In this document: positions 49,727 through 59,844 of the stretch, piece after piece
How positions within the stretch are numbered: the stretch's first letter is position 1
Layout of the letters: each line of letters starts with the position of its first letter
NCBI RefSeq assembly: GCF_019799925.1
Contig: NZ_JABGCG010000006.1
Span: 62,001 to 126,000, forward strand
Direction: 5' to 3'
Length of the DNA: 64,000 nucleotides
From: Blastococcus sp. CPCC 205250
GTDB lineage: Bacteria; Actinomycetota; Actinomycetes; Mycobacteriales; Geodermatophilaceae
Notes under the pieces: model-generated
Database searches by the model: none
What the model was told of the DNA's origin: nothing
Seen by the model: only the letters and a program-made list of their open reading frames with translations
Position numbers and translations under genes: made by a program

Positions 49727-52105
49727 GTGAAGATCGCGATCGCAGGTGGCGGGCCGGGTGGGCTCTACTTCGCCGCCCTCATGAAGCAGCTCGACCCGCG
49801 CCACGAGATCACCGTCTGGGAGCGCAACGCCCCCGACGACACCTTCGGCTTCGGCGTCGTCTTCTCCGACGAGACGCTCGGGGCCATCGAGGGCGCCGAC
49901 ATGGTCGTCCACGAGCAGATGGCCCGCCGCTTCGCGCGGTGGACCGACATCGACGTGGAGTTCAACGGCACCGCCTTCACCGTCGGTGGCCAGGGCTTCG
50001 CGGCCATGGGCCGCAAGGACCTGCTGCACCTCATGCAGCAGCGGGTGGCCGACCTCGGCATCGCGGTCCACTACCGGACCGAGGCGCCCGACGTCGAGCA
50101 GCTGCGTGCCTCCCACGACCTCGTCGTCGCCGCGGACGGCCTGAACTCGCGGATCCGCGGCACCTACGCCGACGTCTTCCGCCCCACCCTGGACCGGCGG
50201 CACAACAAGTACATCTGGCTGGGCACCGACCTGGTCTTCGAGGCCTTCCAGTTCTTCGTCAAGCAGACGGAGTTCGGGACCATGCAGATCCACGGCTACC
50301 CGTACTCCGACGGCGCCTCGACCTTCATCGTCGAGATGCACCGGGACGTGTGGCGGCGGGCGGGGTTCGACGCCACCGAGCACGAGACCTTCCCGCCCGG
50401 CGTCTCCGACGACCACGCCGTGCGGCGGATCGCCGAGATCTTCGCCGACGAGCTGGACGGGCACCAGGTGCTCACCAACAACTCCAAGTGGCTGGACTTC
50501 GTGACCGTCCGCAACGAGTGCTGGCACCACGGCAACGTGGTCCTGCTCGGGGATGCCGCGCACACCGCGCACTTCTCCATCGGCTCGGGCACCAAGCTGG
50601 CGATGGAGGACGCGCTCGCCCTGGCCGCCTGCCTGCACGAGCACCCCACGGTCGACGCCGCCCTGGAGGCCTACCAGCTCGAGCGCAAGCCGGTCGTCGA
50701 GTCCACCCAGCGCGCGGCGCAGGCGTCGCTCGAGTGGTTCGAGAACATCGGCATGTACAGCGAGCAGGACCCGGCCCAGTTCTGCTTCAACCTGCTGACC
50801 CGGTCGCGGCGGATCACGTTCGAGAACCTCAAGGAGCGCGACGCCGACTTCGCCGCCCGCATCGAGGCCGACTACGCGGCGGCCACCGGAGCGGCCGAGG
50901 TCGCGCCGGCCATGTTCCAGCCCGTGGACATCGGCCCGCTGCGGCTGCGCAACCGGGTCATCCTGTCGCCGATGGACATGTACAGCGCCGTGGACGGCGT
51001 CCCGAACGACTTCCACCTCGTGCACCTGGGCTCCAAGGCCCTCGGCGGCGCCGGGCTGGTGATGACCGAGATGGTCTGCATCTCGCCCGAGGGCCGGATC
51101 ACCCCCGGCTGCACCGGACTGTGGACCGACGAGCAGCGCGACGCCTACCGCCGGATCACCGACTTCGTGCACGAGCGGAGCGCGTCGAAGATCGGGCTCC
51201 AGCTCGGGCACTCCGGCCGCAAGGGCTCGACCCGGCTCATGTGGGAGGGGATCGACGAGCCGCTGGCCGAGGACAACTGGGAGGTCATCGGTCCCTCCGA
51301 GCTGGCCTACGGCGACGGCTGCCACATGCCCCGCGGAGCCACCCGCGCCGACCTGGACCGGGTCGTGGCGGACTTCGTGGCCGCCGCCGAGCGCGGGGTC
51401 GCCGCCGGGTTCGACCTCGTGGAGATCCACGCCGCGCACGGGTACCTGCTGTCGTCGTTCCTCTCGCCGGTCTCCAACCAGCGGACCGACGAGTACGGCG
51501 GCCCGCTGGAGAACCGGCTGCGCTTCCCGCTCGAGGTCTTCGACGCCGTCCGCGCCGTCGTCCCGGACACGATCCCGGTGACGGTCCGGATCTCGGCCAG
51601 CGACTGGCTGCCCGACGGCAACACCGAGCACGACGCGGTGGAGATCGCCCGTGCCTTCGTCGAGCACGGCGCGGCCGCGATCGACGTCTCGTCGGGCCAG
51701 ATCGCCAAGGACGAGAAGCCGCTCTTCGGGCGGTCCTACCAGACGCCGTTCGCCGACCGGATCCGCCAGATGGTCGCCGCGCCCGCCGGCGTGAAGGTCA
51801 TCGCCGTCGGCGCCATCTCCAGCCACGACGACGTGAACTCGATCCTCTTGGCCGGCCGCGCCGACCTCTGCGCGCTGGGCCGGACCCACCTCTACGACCC
51901 CCAGTGGACGCTGCACGCCGCCGCCGAGCAGGACTACACCGGCGAGGGCGCGCCGTGGCCCGACCCCTTCACGGCCGGCCGGCGCAAGCCGCCGACCGCG
52001 CGCACGGACAAGATCCCGCCCCGGCTGGCGCTGCTGCGCAACGAGGACACCGGACCGGTGCACCTGCGCTGGCGGCCGGAGCGCGCCCGGACCCCTGTCG
52101 CGTGA
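49727..52105 (+). CDS. bifunctional salicylyl-CoA 5-hydroxylase / OYE-type oxidoreductase
   Basis: A 792-aa fusion. Residues 1-~385 are a flavin monooxygenase (GGGPGG at 7-12, a D-G motif in VVAADGLNSRIRG, and GDAAHTAHF near 277). Residues ~400-770 are an Old Yellow Enzyme-like NADH:flavin domain (PLRLRNRVILSPM, IGLQLGHSGRKGS, GFDLVEIHAAHGYLL, LGRTHLYDP). This matches 2-aminobenzoyl-CoA monooxygenase/reductase and SdgC-like salicylyl-CoA 5-hydroxylases. It hydroxylates, and may then reduce, the aryl-CoA made by the upstream ligase. GTG 49727 follows GAGGGGGA; the stop overlaps the thioesterase start. Confidence 0.9.
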   Translation: MKIAIAGGGPGGLYFAALMKQLDPRHEITVWERNAPDDTFGFGVVFSDETLGAIEGADMVVHEQMARRFARWTDIDVEFNGTAFTVGGQGFAAMGRKDLLHLMQQRVADLGIAVHYRTEAPDVEQLRASHDLVVAADGLNSRIRGTYADVFRPTLDRRHNKYIWLGTDLVFEAFQFFVKQTEFGTMQIHGYPYSDGASTFIVEMHRDVWRRAGFDATEHETFPPGVSDDHAVRRIAEIFADELDGHQVLTNNSKWLDFVTVRNECWHHGNVVLLGDAAHTAHFSIGSGTKLAMEDALALAACLHEHPTVDAALEAYQLERKPVVESTQRAAQASLEWFENIGMYSEQDPAQFCFNLLTRSRRITFENLKERDADFAARIEADYAAATGAAEVAPAMFQPVDIGPLRLRNRVILSPMDMYSAVDGVPNDFHLVHLGSKALGGAGLVMTEMVCISPEGRITPGCTGLWTDEQRDAYRRITDFVHERSASKIGLQLGHSGRKGSTRLMWEGIDEPLAEDNWEVIGPSELAYGDGCHMPRGATRADLDRVVADFVAAAERGVAAGFDLVEIHAAHGYLLSSFLSPVSNQRTDEYGGPLENRLRFPLEVFDAVRAVVPDTIPVTVRISASDWLPDGNTEHDAVEIARAFVEHGAAAIDVSSGQIAKDEKPLFGRSYQTPFADRIRQMVAAPAGVKVIAVGAISSHDDVNSILLAGRADLCALGRTHLYDPQWTLHAAAEQDYTGEGAPWPDPFTAGRRKPPTARTDKIPPRLALLRNEDTGPVHLRWRPERARTPVA

Positions 52106-52524
52106 GCGCCCCGGAGGAGACCCCGCGCGTCTCGGCCACCTACCGGACGCGGATCGGGTGGAGCGACACGGACGCGAGCGGGCACTACCACAACAGCACG
52201 ATCATCCGGCTCGTCGAGGCGGCCGAGGCGGTCCTGGTGCGGGAGCGGGGGATCACCGGCTGGTTCGGGGTGATCCCGCGGGTCCGCCAGGAGATCGACT
52301 ACGAGGGCCGGCTCTGGTTCGACCAGCCGGTGGCCTGCGAACTCGTGCTCGAGCGGCTGGGGCGGACGTCGATGTCGTTCACCTTCGAGGTGTGGGGCGA
52401 GGACTTCGAGGGCCACGGGGGCGGCCGGGCGGCATCCGGCCGGCTCGTCGTCGTCCACGCCCCGGACCTCTCGGGGCGGGCCGAGCCCTGGCCCGCCGAG
52501 TGGCGCGAGGCGTTCACCGGCTGA
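52102..52524 (+). CDS. 4-hydroxybenzoyl-CoA thioesterase-like hotdog protein
   Basis: A 140-aa single hotdog-fold thioesterase. WSDTDASGHYHNSTII (the D-x-D-x-x-G-H-x-x-N motif with its catalytic Asp) near residues 18-33 and YEGRLWFDQPVACEL are typical. It probably releases the hydroxylated aromatic acid (for example gentisate) from CoA after the bifunctional enzyme. GTG overlaps the upstream stop; last gene of the operon. Confidence 0.88.
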   Translation: MSAPEETPRVSATYRTRIGWSDTDASGHYHNSTIIRLVEAAEAVLVRERGITGWFGVIPRVRQEIDYEGRLWFDQPVACELVLERLGRTSMSFTFEVWGEDFEGHGGGRAASGRLVVVHAPDLSGRAEPWPAEWREAFTG

Positions 52525-52530
52525 GCCGCC

Positions 52531-52554
52531 CTCCGGCGCCCTACGGCGCCGGAG
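52531..52554. terminator. terminator between the aryl-CoA operon and paaX-like gene
   Basis: CTCCGGCGCC (52531-52540) pairs with GGCGCCGGAG (52545-52554), 4-nt loop. It overlaps the last codons of the convergent PaaX-like gene. Confidence 0.75.
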
Positions 52555-53416
52555 CGGCGGGCGGCTCGTCCCCGTGGACGACCGCCATCGCGTACTTGTG
52601 CGCCAGCGGGCTGAGCACCTGGTCCAGCTCGTCGAACAGCGCGCCGGCGGTCTCCCCGGTCCACCCCGCCGGGAGCAGGGGGAGGGGGAGGCCCGGGTCG
52701 CGGTAGGGCAGGCGCCGCCAGTGGGTCAGCATCTGCACGTAGGTCGCGAAGGCCTCCCGGGGCGCCAGGCCGTCCGAGGTCGCCCGCTGCAGCACGGGCC
52801 GGTAGTGGTGCAGGAAGTCCGTGTACAGGTCGCCGAGCTCGTCCAGCGGCCACCACTCGCGCACCTTGCTGCGCGGCTCGCCGAACGCCAGGTACGAGCC
52901 CCGGAACAGGTCGACGTAGGCGGTCAGGCCGCGCCGCTCGAGGGTGTGGCGCGCCTCGGACTCGAGGTTGCCCGGCGCCACCCACACCCCGGGAGCCGCG
53001 GTGCCGAAGCCCAGCCGCGTCAGGCTGGTGCGCAGGGCGTGCCGCTTCTCGCGCTCGGACTCCGGCACCGAGAACACCACCAGCACCCAGCCGTCCTCCA
53101 CCCGGGCCCGACGGCGCTGGAAGATGCGGACGTCGCCCTCGGCCAGGACCTCCAGGGTCGCCGGCGCGAGGCTGTACCCGGCCGCCCCGCGGTGCCGCTC
53201 GCCGAGGACCAGCCCACGGCGCTTGAGCCGGGAGATCGAGGACCGGACGGCCTGGGGCTCGGCCCCGGCGGCGTCGGCCATCAGCGAGATCAGGGACGCG
53301 ACGGACAGCCAGTTGCCCTCGGCGCGCGCGTACAGGGCCATGAGCGTGGTGATCAGCGGAGCGAGCCGGGCGTCCCGGCCGCTGGCGCTCGAGGCCGAGC
53401 CGGACGCCGCCGTCAT
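52541..53416 (-). CDS. PaaX family transcriptional regulator
   Basis: A 291-aa regulator. The N-terminal winged HTH (LISLMADAAGAEPQAVRSSISRLKRRGLV), the central WVLVVFSVPESEREKRHALRTSLTRLGFG and the C-terminal DFLHHYRPVLQ and RLPYRDPGLPLPLLP blocks are the three PaaX domains. PaaX represses phenylacetate genes until phenylacetyl-CoA binds. Here the aryl-CoA operon ends head-on with it, so an aryl-CoA from that pathway may be its effector. It is not next to paa genes in this window. Confidence 0.92.
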   Translation of the reverse strand: MTAASGSASSASGRDARLAPLITTLMALYARAEGNWLSVASLISLMADAAGAEPQAVRSSISRLKRRGLVLGERHRGAAGYSLAPATLEVLAEGDVRIFQRRRARVEDGWVLVVFSVPESEREKRHALRTSLTRLGFGTAAPGVWVAPGNLESEARHTLERRGLTAYVDLFRGSYLAFGEPRSKVREWWPLDELGDLYTDFLHHYRPVLQRATSDGLAPREAFATYVQMLTHWRRLPYRDPGLPLPLLPAGWTGETAGALFDELDQVLSPLAHKYAMAVVHGDEPPAAPAP

Positions 53417-53594
53417 GGCCGGAGGCTAACCGACGCGGGCGGGGTGCCCCGCCGGTCTCACCCGTGCGAGCGGTCCCGGGGGCGACGGCGCTGCAGCGGC
53501 GTCGGGAGCCTGCCGATCAGGTCCACGAGCACCCGGATCCCGTGCGGCCCCGCGCCGCCGTCCGGCCCTGCCACCCGACCTCGAGGGGGGAATC

Positions 53595-53933
53595 GTGATC
53601 ATCCGATCCAAGGCCGCGGGCGCGGCCAGCCCGCTGACGGTCATGAGCGAGGTCTCCGAGGTCCTCGACAGCCGGAGCGCGGCGGGGCGGCCCTCGGTCA
53701 CCACCGCCGTCTCCGACCGCGTCGCGCTGGGCATCGCGGACATGTTCCGCAGTCCCACGCCGTCCGGTCAGGTCCTCGAGCGGTTCGCCCGCACGGGCAC
53801 GGCCGACAGCGTCGAGCTGCTGGCGGCCGCCCGTGCCGAGCAGGGCTTCGCCTCCGCGGAGGGGCACGCGGCCCTGCACTGCCTCATCGGCTGGGTGCGC
53901 AAGCAGCTCCACTACGCAGGCCCCGACCGCTGA
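53595..53933 (+). CDS. small hypothetical protein
   Basis: A 112-aa protein. GTG 53595 has GAGGGGGG upstream. Mostly helical with no Cys or membrane segment; the C-terminal part (HAALHCLIGWVRKQLH) resembles no domain I know. The 3' end overlaps the convergent STAS gene by 50 bp. Confidence 0.5.
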   Translation: MIIRSKAAGAASPLTVMSEVSEVLDSRSAAGRPSVTTAVSDRVALGIADMFRSPTPSGQVLERFARTGTADSVELLAAARAEQGFASAEGHAALHCLIGWVRKQLHYAGPDR

Positions 53934-54231
53934 GGACGCCGGCCGCGGCCAGCGCTCGGAGGACGGCGGGGGAGGGCCGCAGGTCCGCCGGGCGGCCGCT
54001 GCGCTCGGCGACCTCCAGGTGGTCGAGCAGGATCTCCAGCCCGGACGGCGACAGCGCGGTCACCGACCCCGCGTCGACCACGGCCACCCGCGCGGGCTCC
54101 CGCCCGTAGCGGCCGACGAAGTCGGCCACGGCCGCGGAGTCGACCTGGCCGGCCAGGCACAGCACGCCCCCGCCGCTGGTGTTGAGCAGCCGGACCACGC
54201 CCCGGGCCGTGCGCAGGCCGGCGCCGGTCAC
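53884..54231 (-). CDS. STAS domain protein (anti-anti-sigma/MlaB-like)
   Basis: A 115-aa protein with a STAS fold: LCLAGQVDSAAVADFV, then VAVVDAGSVTALSPSGLEILLDHLEVAERSG (by position ~45-80) with a Ser-Pro-Ser-Gly in place of the usual D-S-S/T-G-L phospho-site loop, and a C-terminal helix. It may be a partner of the RsbW-like kinase at 44624 or of others outside the window. GTG overlaps the stop of the DUF5996 gene (GTGA), so they are co-translated. Confidence 0.75.
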   Translation of the reverse strand: MTGAGLRTARGVVRLLNTSGGGVLCLAGQVDSAAVADFVGRYGREPARVAVVDAGSVTALSPSGLEILLDHLEVAERSGRPADLRPSPAVLRALAAAGVLSGRGLRSGAACAPSR

Positions 54232-55154
54232 CGGCCCGCCCGCAGCGGGTCGGTGACCCCGTCGGCACACGCGAGGCCGGCGACGTCCCAGCCGGCTCGG
54301 GTGGCACCGGCCCGGTAGGCCGCCTCGTAGAAGTCCAGCACGGCGGCCCGCGGGTCCGGCGCCGCCCGGGCGACGTCGTAGGGGAGGACGGCGAGGTGGC
54401 TCGCCCCGCGCGCGAGCCAGGAGGCGCCCTCGGGCAGGGGGTCGTCGGCCAGCCCGGCCGGCTCGGGGGCGGTGTAGGAGTAGAAGGCCGGGTCGGGGTA
54501 CGCCGGGTCGCCGAACCAGAACCCCGAGCTGACCACCTCGCGGCTGTAGGCCTCGCGGGTCACCGGGTCGGCGCCGGCCGGGTGGTCGACGACCCGGTCG
54601 GAGAACCGGGTGAGCGCGAGGTCGAACGTGTGCCAGAAGTGGTGCACCGGGCTGGTCTTGCCGGAGAACCGGCCGGCGAACTCCTCGAGCACCAGTCCGA
54701 CCTGGCTCAGGACCTGCCAGTAGCGGGTCACCGCCGCCGGGTCGTAGGTCGCGTGCTCGGTGTCCTCGGCGAACGGCCGGGCGGCGTCGGGGAGGTCGAA
54801 CGGGCGGGCGTCGGCGATGTCGACCGCGATGCCCAGGGCCGCCAGCGCCGCGGTCAGGTCCGCGTGGACGGCGGCGACCGAGCGCCCCAGCAGGCTGCTG
54901 GAGACCCGGCGGCCGTCCACGGTGCTCACGTCGAGCCGGTGGTCGACCAGGTCCAGGTCGATGGTGAACGTCGGGTCCAGCCCCATCGGCCGGGTGGTGA
55001 TCCCGCGGCCGGTGACGTGGAAGGGCACGTTCCACCAGTGGTTGCGCCGCGGGCTGGCGAGCAGGCGCACCCGGCCGGCCATTTGTGCCACGCGGTGCAC
55101 CGTGGCCAGCGAGTCCGACCACTCGGCGTAGGGCATGGCGGGGAACAGCTGCAC
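54228..55154 (-). CDS. DUF5996 family protein
   Basis: A 308-aa soluble protein of the DUF5996 family: PYAEWSDSLATVHRVAQMAG, RNHWWNVPFHVTGRG, and SPVHHFWHTFDLALTRFS are characteristic. The His-rich HHFWHTFDL block suggests a metal-bound active site. Function is unknown. GTG 55154 starts it; it shares no promoter with the RidA gene upstream (68 bp gap). Coupled to the STAS gene. Confidence 0.8.
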   Translation of the reverse strand: MQLFPAMPYAEWSDSLATVHRVAQMAGRVRLLASPRRNHWWNVPFHVTGRGITTRPMGLDPTFTIDLDLVDHRLDVSTVDGRRVSSSLLGRSVAAVHADLTAALAALGIAVDIADARPFDLPDAARPFAEDTEHATYDPAAVTRYWQVLSQVGLVLEEFAGRFSGKTSPVHHFWHTFDLALTRFSDRVVDHPAGADPVTREAYSREVVSSGFWFGDPAYPDPAFYSYTAPEPAGLADDPLPEGASWLARGASHLAVLPYDVARAAPDPRAAVLDFYEAAYRAGATRAGWDVAGLACADGVTDPLRAGR

Positions 55155-55222
55155 GGGCGGGCTCCTCGGTTCCGGGGCCGCCCCGAGCGGCTGCCCCCGG
55201 CCCCAGTGTGCCGCCCGCCGGC

Positions 55223-55630
55223 TCAGTCGCAGACGGCGACCGCGTCGATCTCGACCAGCAGGTCGGGCTCGCCCAGCGCGGCGACGCCGACCAGCGTCAC
55301 CGGCTTGACCGGGTCCACCCCGAGCCGGGCGGCGGCGCGACCGGCGCCCTCGCCGAAGGCGGCGAACTTGGACGGGTCCCAGTCGACGACGTAGACGGTC
55401 AGCTTCGCGACGTCGGCGAAGGTCGCGCCGGCACCGGCCAGCGCCGTGGCGACGTTGACGAACGCCTGCTCGGTCTGCGCGGCCAGGTCGCCGGGGCCGA
55501 CGGGTTCGCCGTCCGCCGTCCGGGCGACCTGGCCGGCCAGGTAGACGGTGCGCGTGCCGCGGGCGACCGCGACCTGGGCGTAGACGTCGGGGACGGGCAG
55601 GCCGGCGGGGTTGATGAGCTCGACGGACAC
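55223..55630 (-). CDS. RidA family protein
   Basis: A 135-aa RidA-like protein. VYLAGQVARTADGEPVG, QAFVNVATALAGAGATFADV and the C-terminal VTLVGVAALGEPDLLVEIDAVAV fit the family; the Arg of the classical R-x-C-x-Q-x is not seen. GTG 55630 follows GGAGG. It is divergent from a TetR regulator with a palindrome between them and is likely regulated by it. Confidence 0.85.
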   Translation of the reverse strand: MSVELINPAGLPVPDVYAQVAVARGTRTVYLAGQVARTADGEPVGPGDLAAQTEQAFVNVATALAGAGATFADVAKLTVYVVDWDPSKFAAFGEGAGRAAARLGVDPVKPVTLVGVAALGEPDLLVEIDAVAVCD

Positions 55631-55659
55631 GGGGTGCCTCCTCGGAGTGGGGAGCCGAA

Positions 55660-55676
55660 GCATTGCATAGCAATGC
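55660..55676. promoter_or_regulatory. candidate TetR operator between RidA and TetR genes
   Basis: GCATTGCATAGCAATGC: a 7-bp inverted repeat (GCATTGC / GCAATGC) with a 3-nt centre, AT-richer than the surroundings, in the 63-bp divergent promoter. Confidence 0.65.
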
Positions 55677-55693
55677 CATGTAACGTAACCCCC

Positions 55694-56356
55694 ATGCCCC
55701 GGACCGCCGATCCCGACGTGCGGCGCCGCCTCGTCGAACGGGCCGCGCAGATGCTCGCCGCCCGCGAGCCCGTCACGTTGCGCTCCCTGGTGGAGGGCAC
55801 CGGCGCCTCGACGATGGCCGTCTACACCCACTTCGGCGGCATGCCGGGCCTGTGGCGGGCCGTCCGCCAGGAGGGCTTCACCCGGCTGCACACGCGGCTG
55901 GCCGCCGTGCCGCGCACCGCCGACCCCGTGCACGACGTCGCCGCCCTGGGGGTGGCCTACGCCGCCAACGCCCTGGCCTCCCCGGCGCTGTACCGGGCGA
56001 TGTTCGACGCCGTCGCCGAGCTCGAGGACCCGGCCGGCGCCGATCGCGGCCTCGCCGTCCTCGTCGGGGCGGTGGCCCGCGCACGGGAGGAGGGCCGCCT
56101 CGCCGCGGACGCCGACCCGATCGGCGTGGCGACGCGCTCCTGGCTGGCCGGGCACGGCCTGCTGTCCCTCGTGGTCCAGGGGGTCCTGCCGGCCGACGTC
56201 GTCCCCGGGCACTCGGTGGAGACCACGGTGGCGCTGCTGACGGCGGCCGGCGACGACCCGGCCGCCTGCCGGGCCTCGGTGGCGCGTGCCTGGCGGGCGG
56301 GAGTGCCGGACCCCGGGACGGACGGGCCGCGTGGGGCGGGAGGGCCGGGCCTGTAA
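55694..56356 (+). CDS. TetR family transcriptional regulator
   Basis: A 220-aa regulator. The HTH is visible (LVERAAQMLAAREPVTLRSLVEGTGASTMAVYTHFGGMPGLWRAV by position 14-58). The C-terminal domain ends in a Gly/Pro-rich tail. ATG 55694 is close to the palindrome at 55660. It likely represses the divergent RidA gene. Confidence 0.88.
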   Translation: MPRTADPDVRRRLVERAAQMLAAREPVTLRSLVEGTGASTMAVYTHFGGMPGLWRAVRQEGFTRLHTRLAAVPRTADPVHDVAALGVAYAANALASPALYRAMFDAVAELEDPAGADRGLAVLVGAVARAREEGRLAADADPIGVATRSWLAGHGLLSLVVQGVLPADVVPGHSVETTVALLTAAGDDPAACRASVARAWRAGVPDPGTDGPRGAGGPGL

Positions 56357-56386
56357 CGATCGGCCGGACCCGGACATGTACCCGAT

Positions 56387-56951
56387 GTGATCGCGACGCA
56401 GGGGCCGCCCCCGATGACCAGCCCGCCACCGGGGAGCGAGTCCTTCGAGGAGGTCTACCGGACCTGCGGGACGGCGGTCCTCGGCTACGCCCTGCGGCGC
56501 AGCGACTCCCGCGAGGACGCCCTCGACGCCGTCGCGGAGACCTTCGCGATCGCGTGGCGGCGCCGGGCGGACATGCCGGCCGACGCCGGCGACGTCCGCC
56601 CGTGGCTGTTCGGCATCGCCCGCCGGTGCCTGGCCAACGCCCGGCGCGGGAGCGACCGCGCCGGCCGGCTCGGGCATCGCCTGGCCCAGTCGCTCCCCCC
56701 GGACGCCGTCCCCGACCCGGCCCTCCTGCACGAGCGGTCCGCGGACGGGCGGCGGGTGCGGGCCGCCCTGCGCGAGCTGTCCGAGGAGGACCGCGAGCTG
56801 CTCACGCTGGTGGCGTGGGAGGGCCTCACCCCGGCCCAGGCGGCCGCCGCCCTCGGCCTCCCGGCCGGCACCGCGCGGGTGCGCCTGCACCGCGCCCGCG
56901 GCCGGCTGCGCGCCGCCCTCGACGTCCCTGCTTCCCCCGAGGAGACCCACC

Positions 56952-56962
<11 letters not shown>
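56387..56962 (+). CDS. ECF-type RNA polymerase sigma factor
   Basis: About 191 aa (ATG 56414 is an alternative start). Region 2 is FEEVYRTCGTAVLGYALRRSDSREDALDAVAETFAIAWRRR (by position ~20-60) and includes the core-binding and -10 helix; region 4 is LSEEDRELLTLVAWEGLTPAQAAAALGLPAGTARVRLHRARGRL (~128-172). No region 3. Its stop overlaps the start of a membrane protein that is probably its anti-sigma factor, so both form an operon. Confidence 0.9.
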
Positions 56963-58997
<2,035 letters not shown>

Positions 58998-58998
<1 letters not shown>

Positions 58999-59816
58999 TG
59001 GCCGAGACGGGCACGGGGACGGCGGGCACGGCGGGCACCGGCCTGCTCGCGGGCAGGAAGATCCTGGTCACCGGGGTCCTCACCGAGGCGTCGATCGCCT
59101 TCGCCACGGCGCGGCTGGCCCAGGAGCAGGGCGCCACGGTCGTGCTGTCGAACTTCGGGCGGGCCCTGTCGCTGTCCCGGCGGATCGCCAAGCGGCTGCC
59201 CCAGGAGGCGCCGGTCATCGAGCTCGACGTGACCGATCCCGAGCACCTGGCCACCCTCGCCGACCGGCTGCGCGAGCACCTCGGTGGCGACGACGCCGTG
59301 CTCGACGGGGTCGTGCACTCCATCGGCTTCGCCCCGCAGGAGGCGATGGGCGACGGCTTCACCGAGGTCGCCTGGGAGCACGCGGCCACCGCGTTCCAGG
59401 TGTCGACGTGGTCCCTGGCATCGCTGACCCAGGCCTGCCGGCCGCTGTTCGGTGACACGGCGTCGGTGGTCGGGCTGACCTTCGACGCGTCGGTGGCCTG
59501 GCCGGTGTACGGCTGGATGGGCGCGGCCAAGGCCGCCCTGGAGTCCACCTCCCGCTATCTGGCCCGCGAGCTCGGCCCCGAGGGTGTCCGGGTCAACCTC
59601 GTCGCCGCCGGCCCGCTGCGCAGCATGGCGATGAAGTCGATCCCCGGCAGCAACCAGTTCGAGGAGGCGTGGGAGGGCCGCGCGCCCCTGGGCTGGTCGG
59701 TCACCGACACCGAGCCCGCGGGCAAGGCCGTCGTCGCCCTGCTGTCGGACTGGTTCCCCGCCACGACCGGCGAGATCGTGCACGTCGACGGTGGGTTCCA
59801 CGCCGTCGGCGTCTGA
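58998..59816 (+). CDS. fabI: enoyl-ACP reductase (InhA/FabI type)
   Basis: A 272-aa NADH-dependent enoyl-ACP reductase. The N-terminal GRKILVTGVLTEASIAFATARL, LSNFGRALSL, LDGVVHSIGFAPQEAMG, the catalytic Tyr region VYGWMGAAKAALES, and TTGEIVHVDGGFHAVGV match InhA closely. It carries out the last reduction step of type-II fatty-acid elongation and is the target of isoniazid and triclosan in mycobacteria. It is in an operon with fabG and probably hemH. Confidence 0.95.
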
Positions 59817-59844
59817 TCCGCATCCGCCGGGGCACCGGCGGAGA

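Noticed and set aside
48124..52524. An open frame of 1466 codons across the aryl-CoA operon
   Set aside because: It is out of frame with the ligase and bifunctional enzyme, which have clear family motifs; its product is Arg/Pro-rich as expected from a GC-rich shadow frame. Only its last 141 codons (from 52102) are a real gene.
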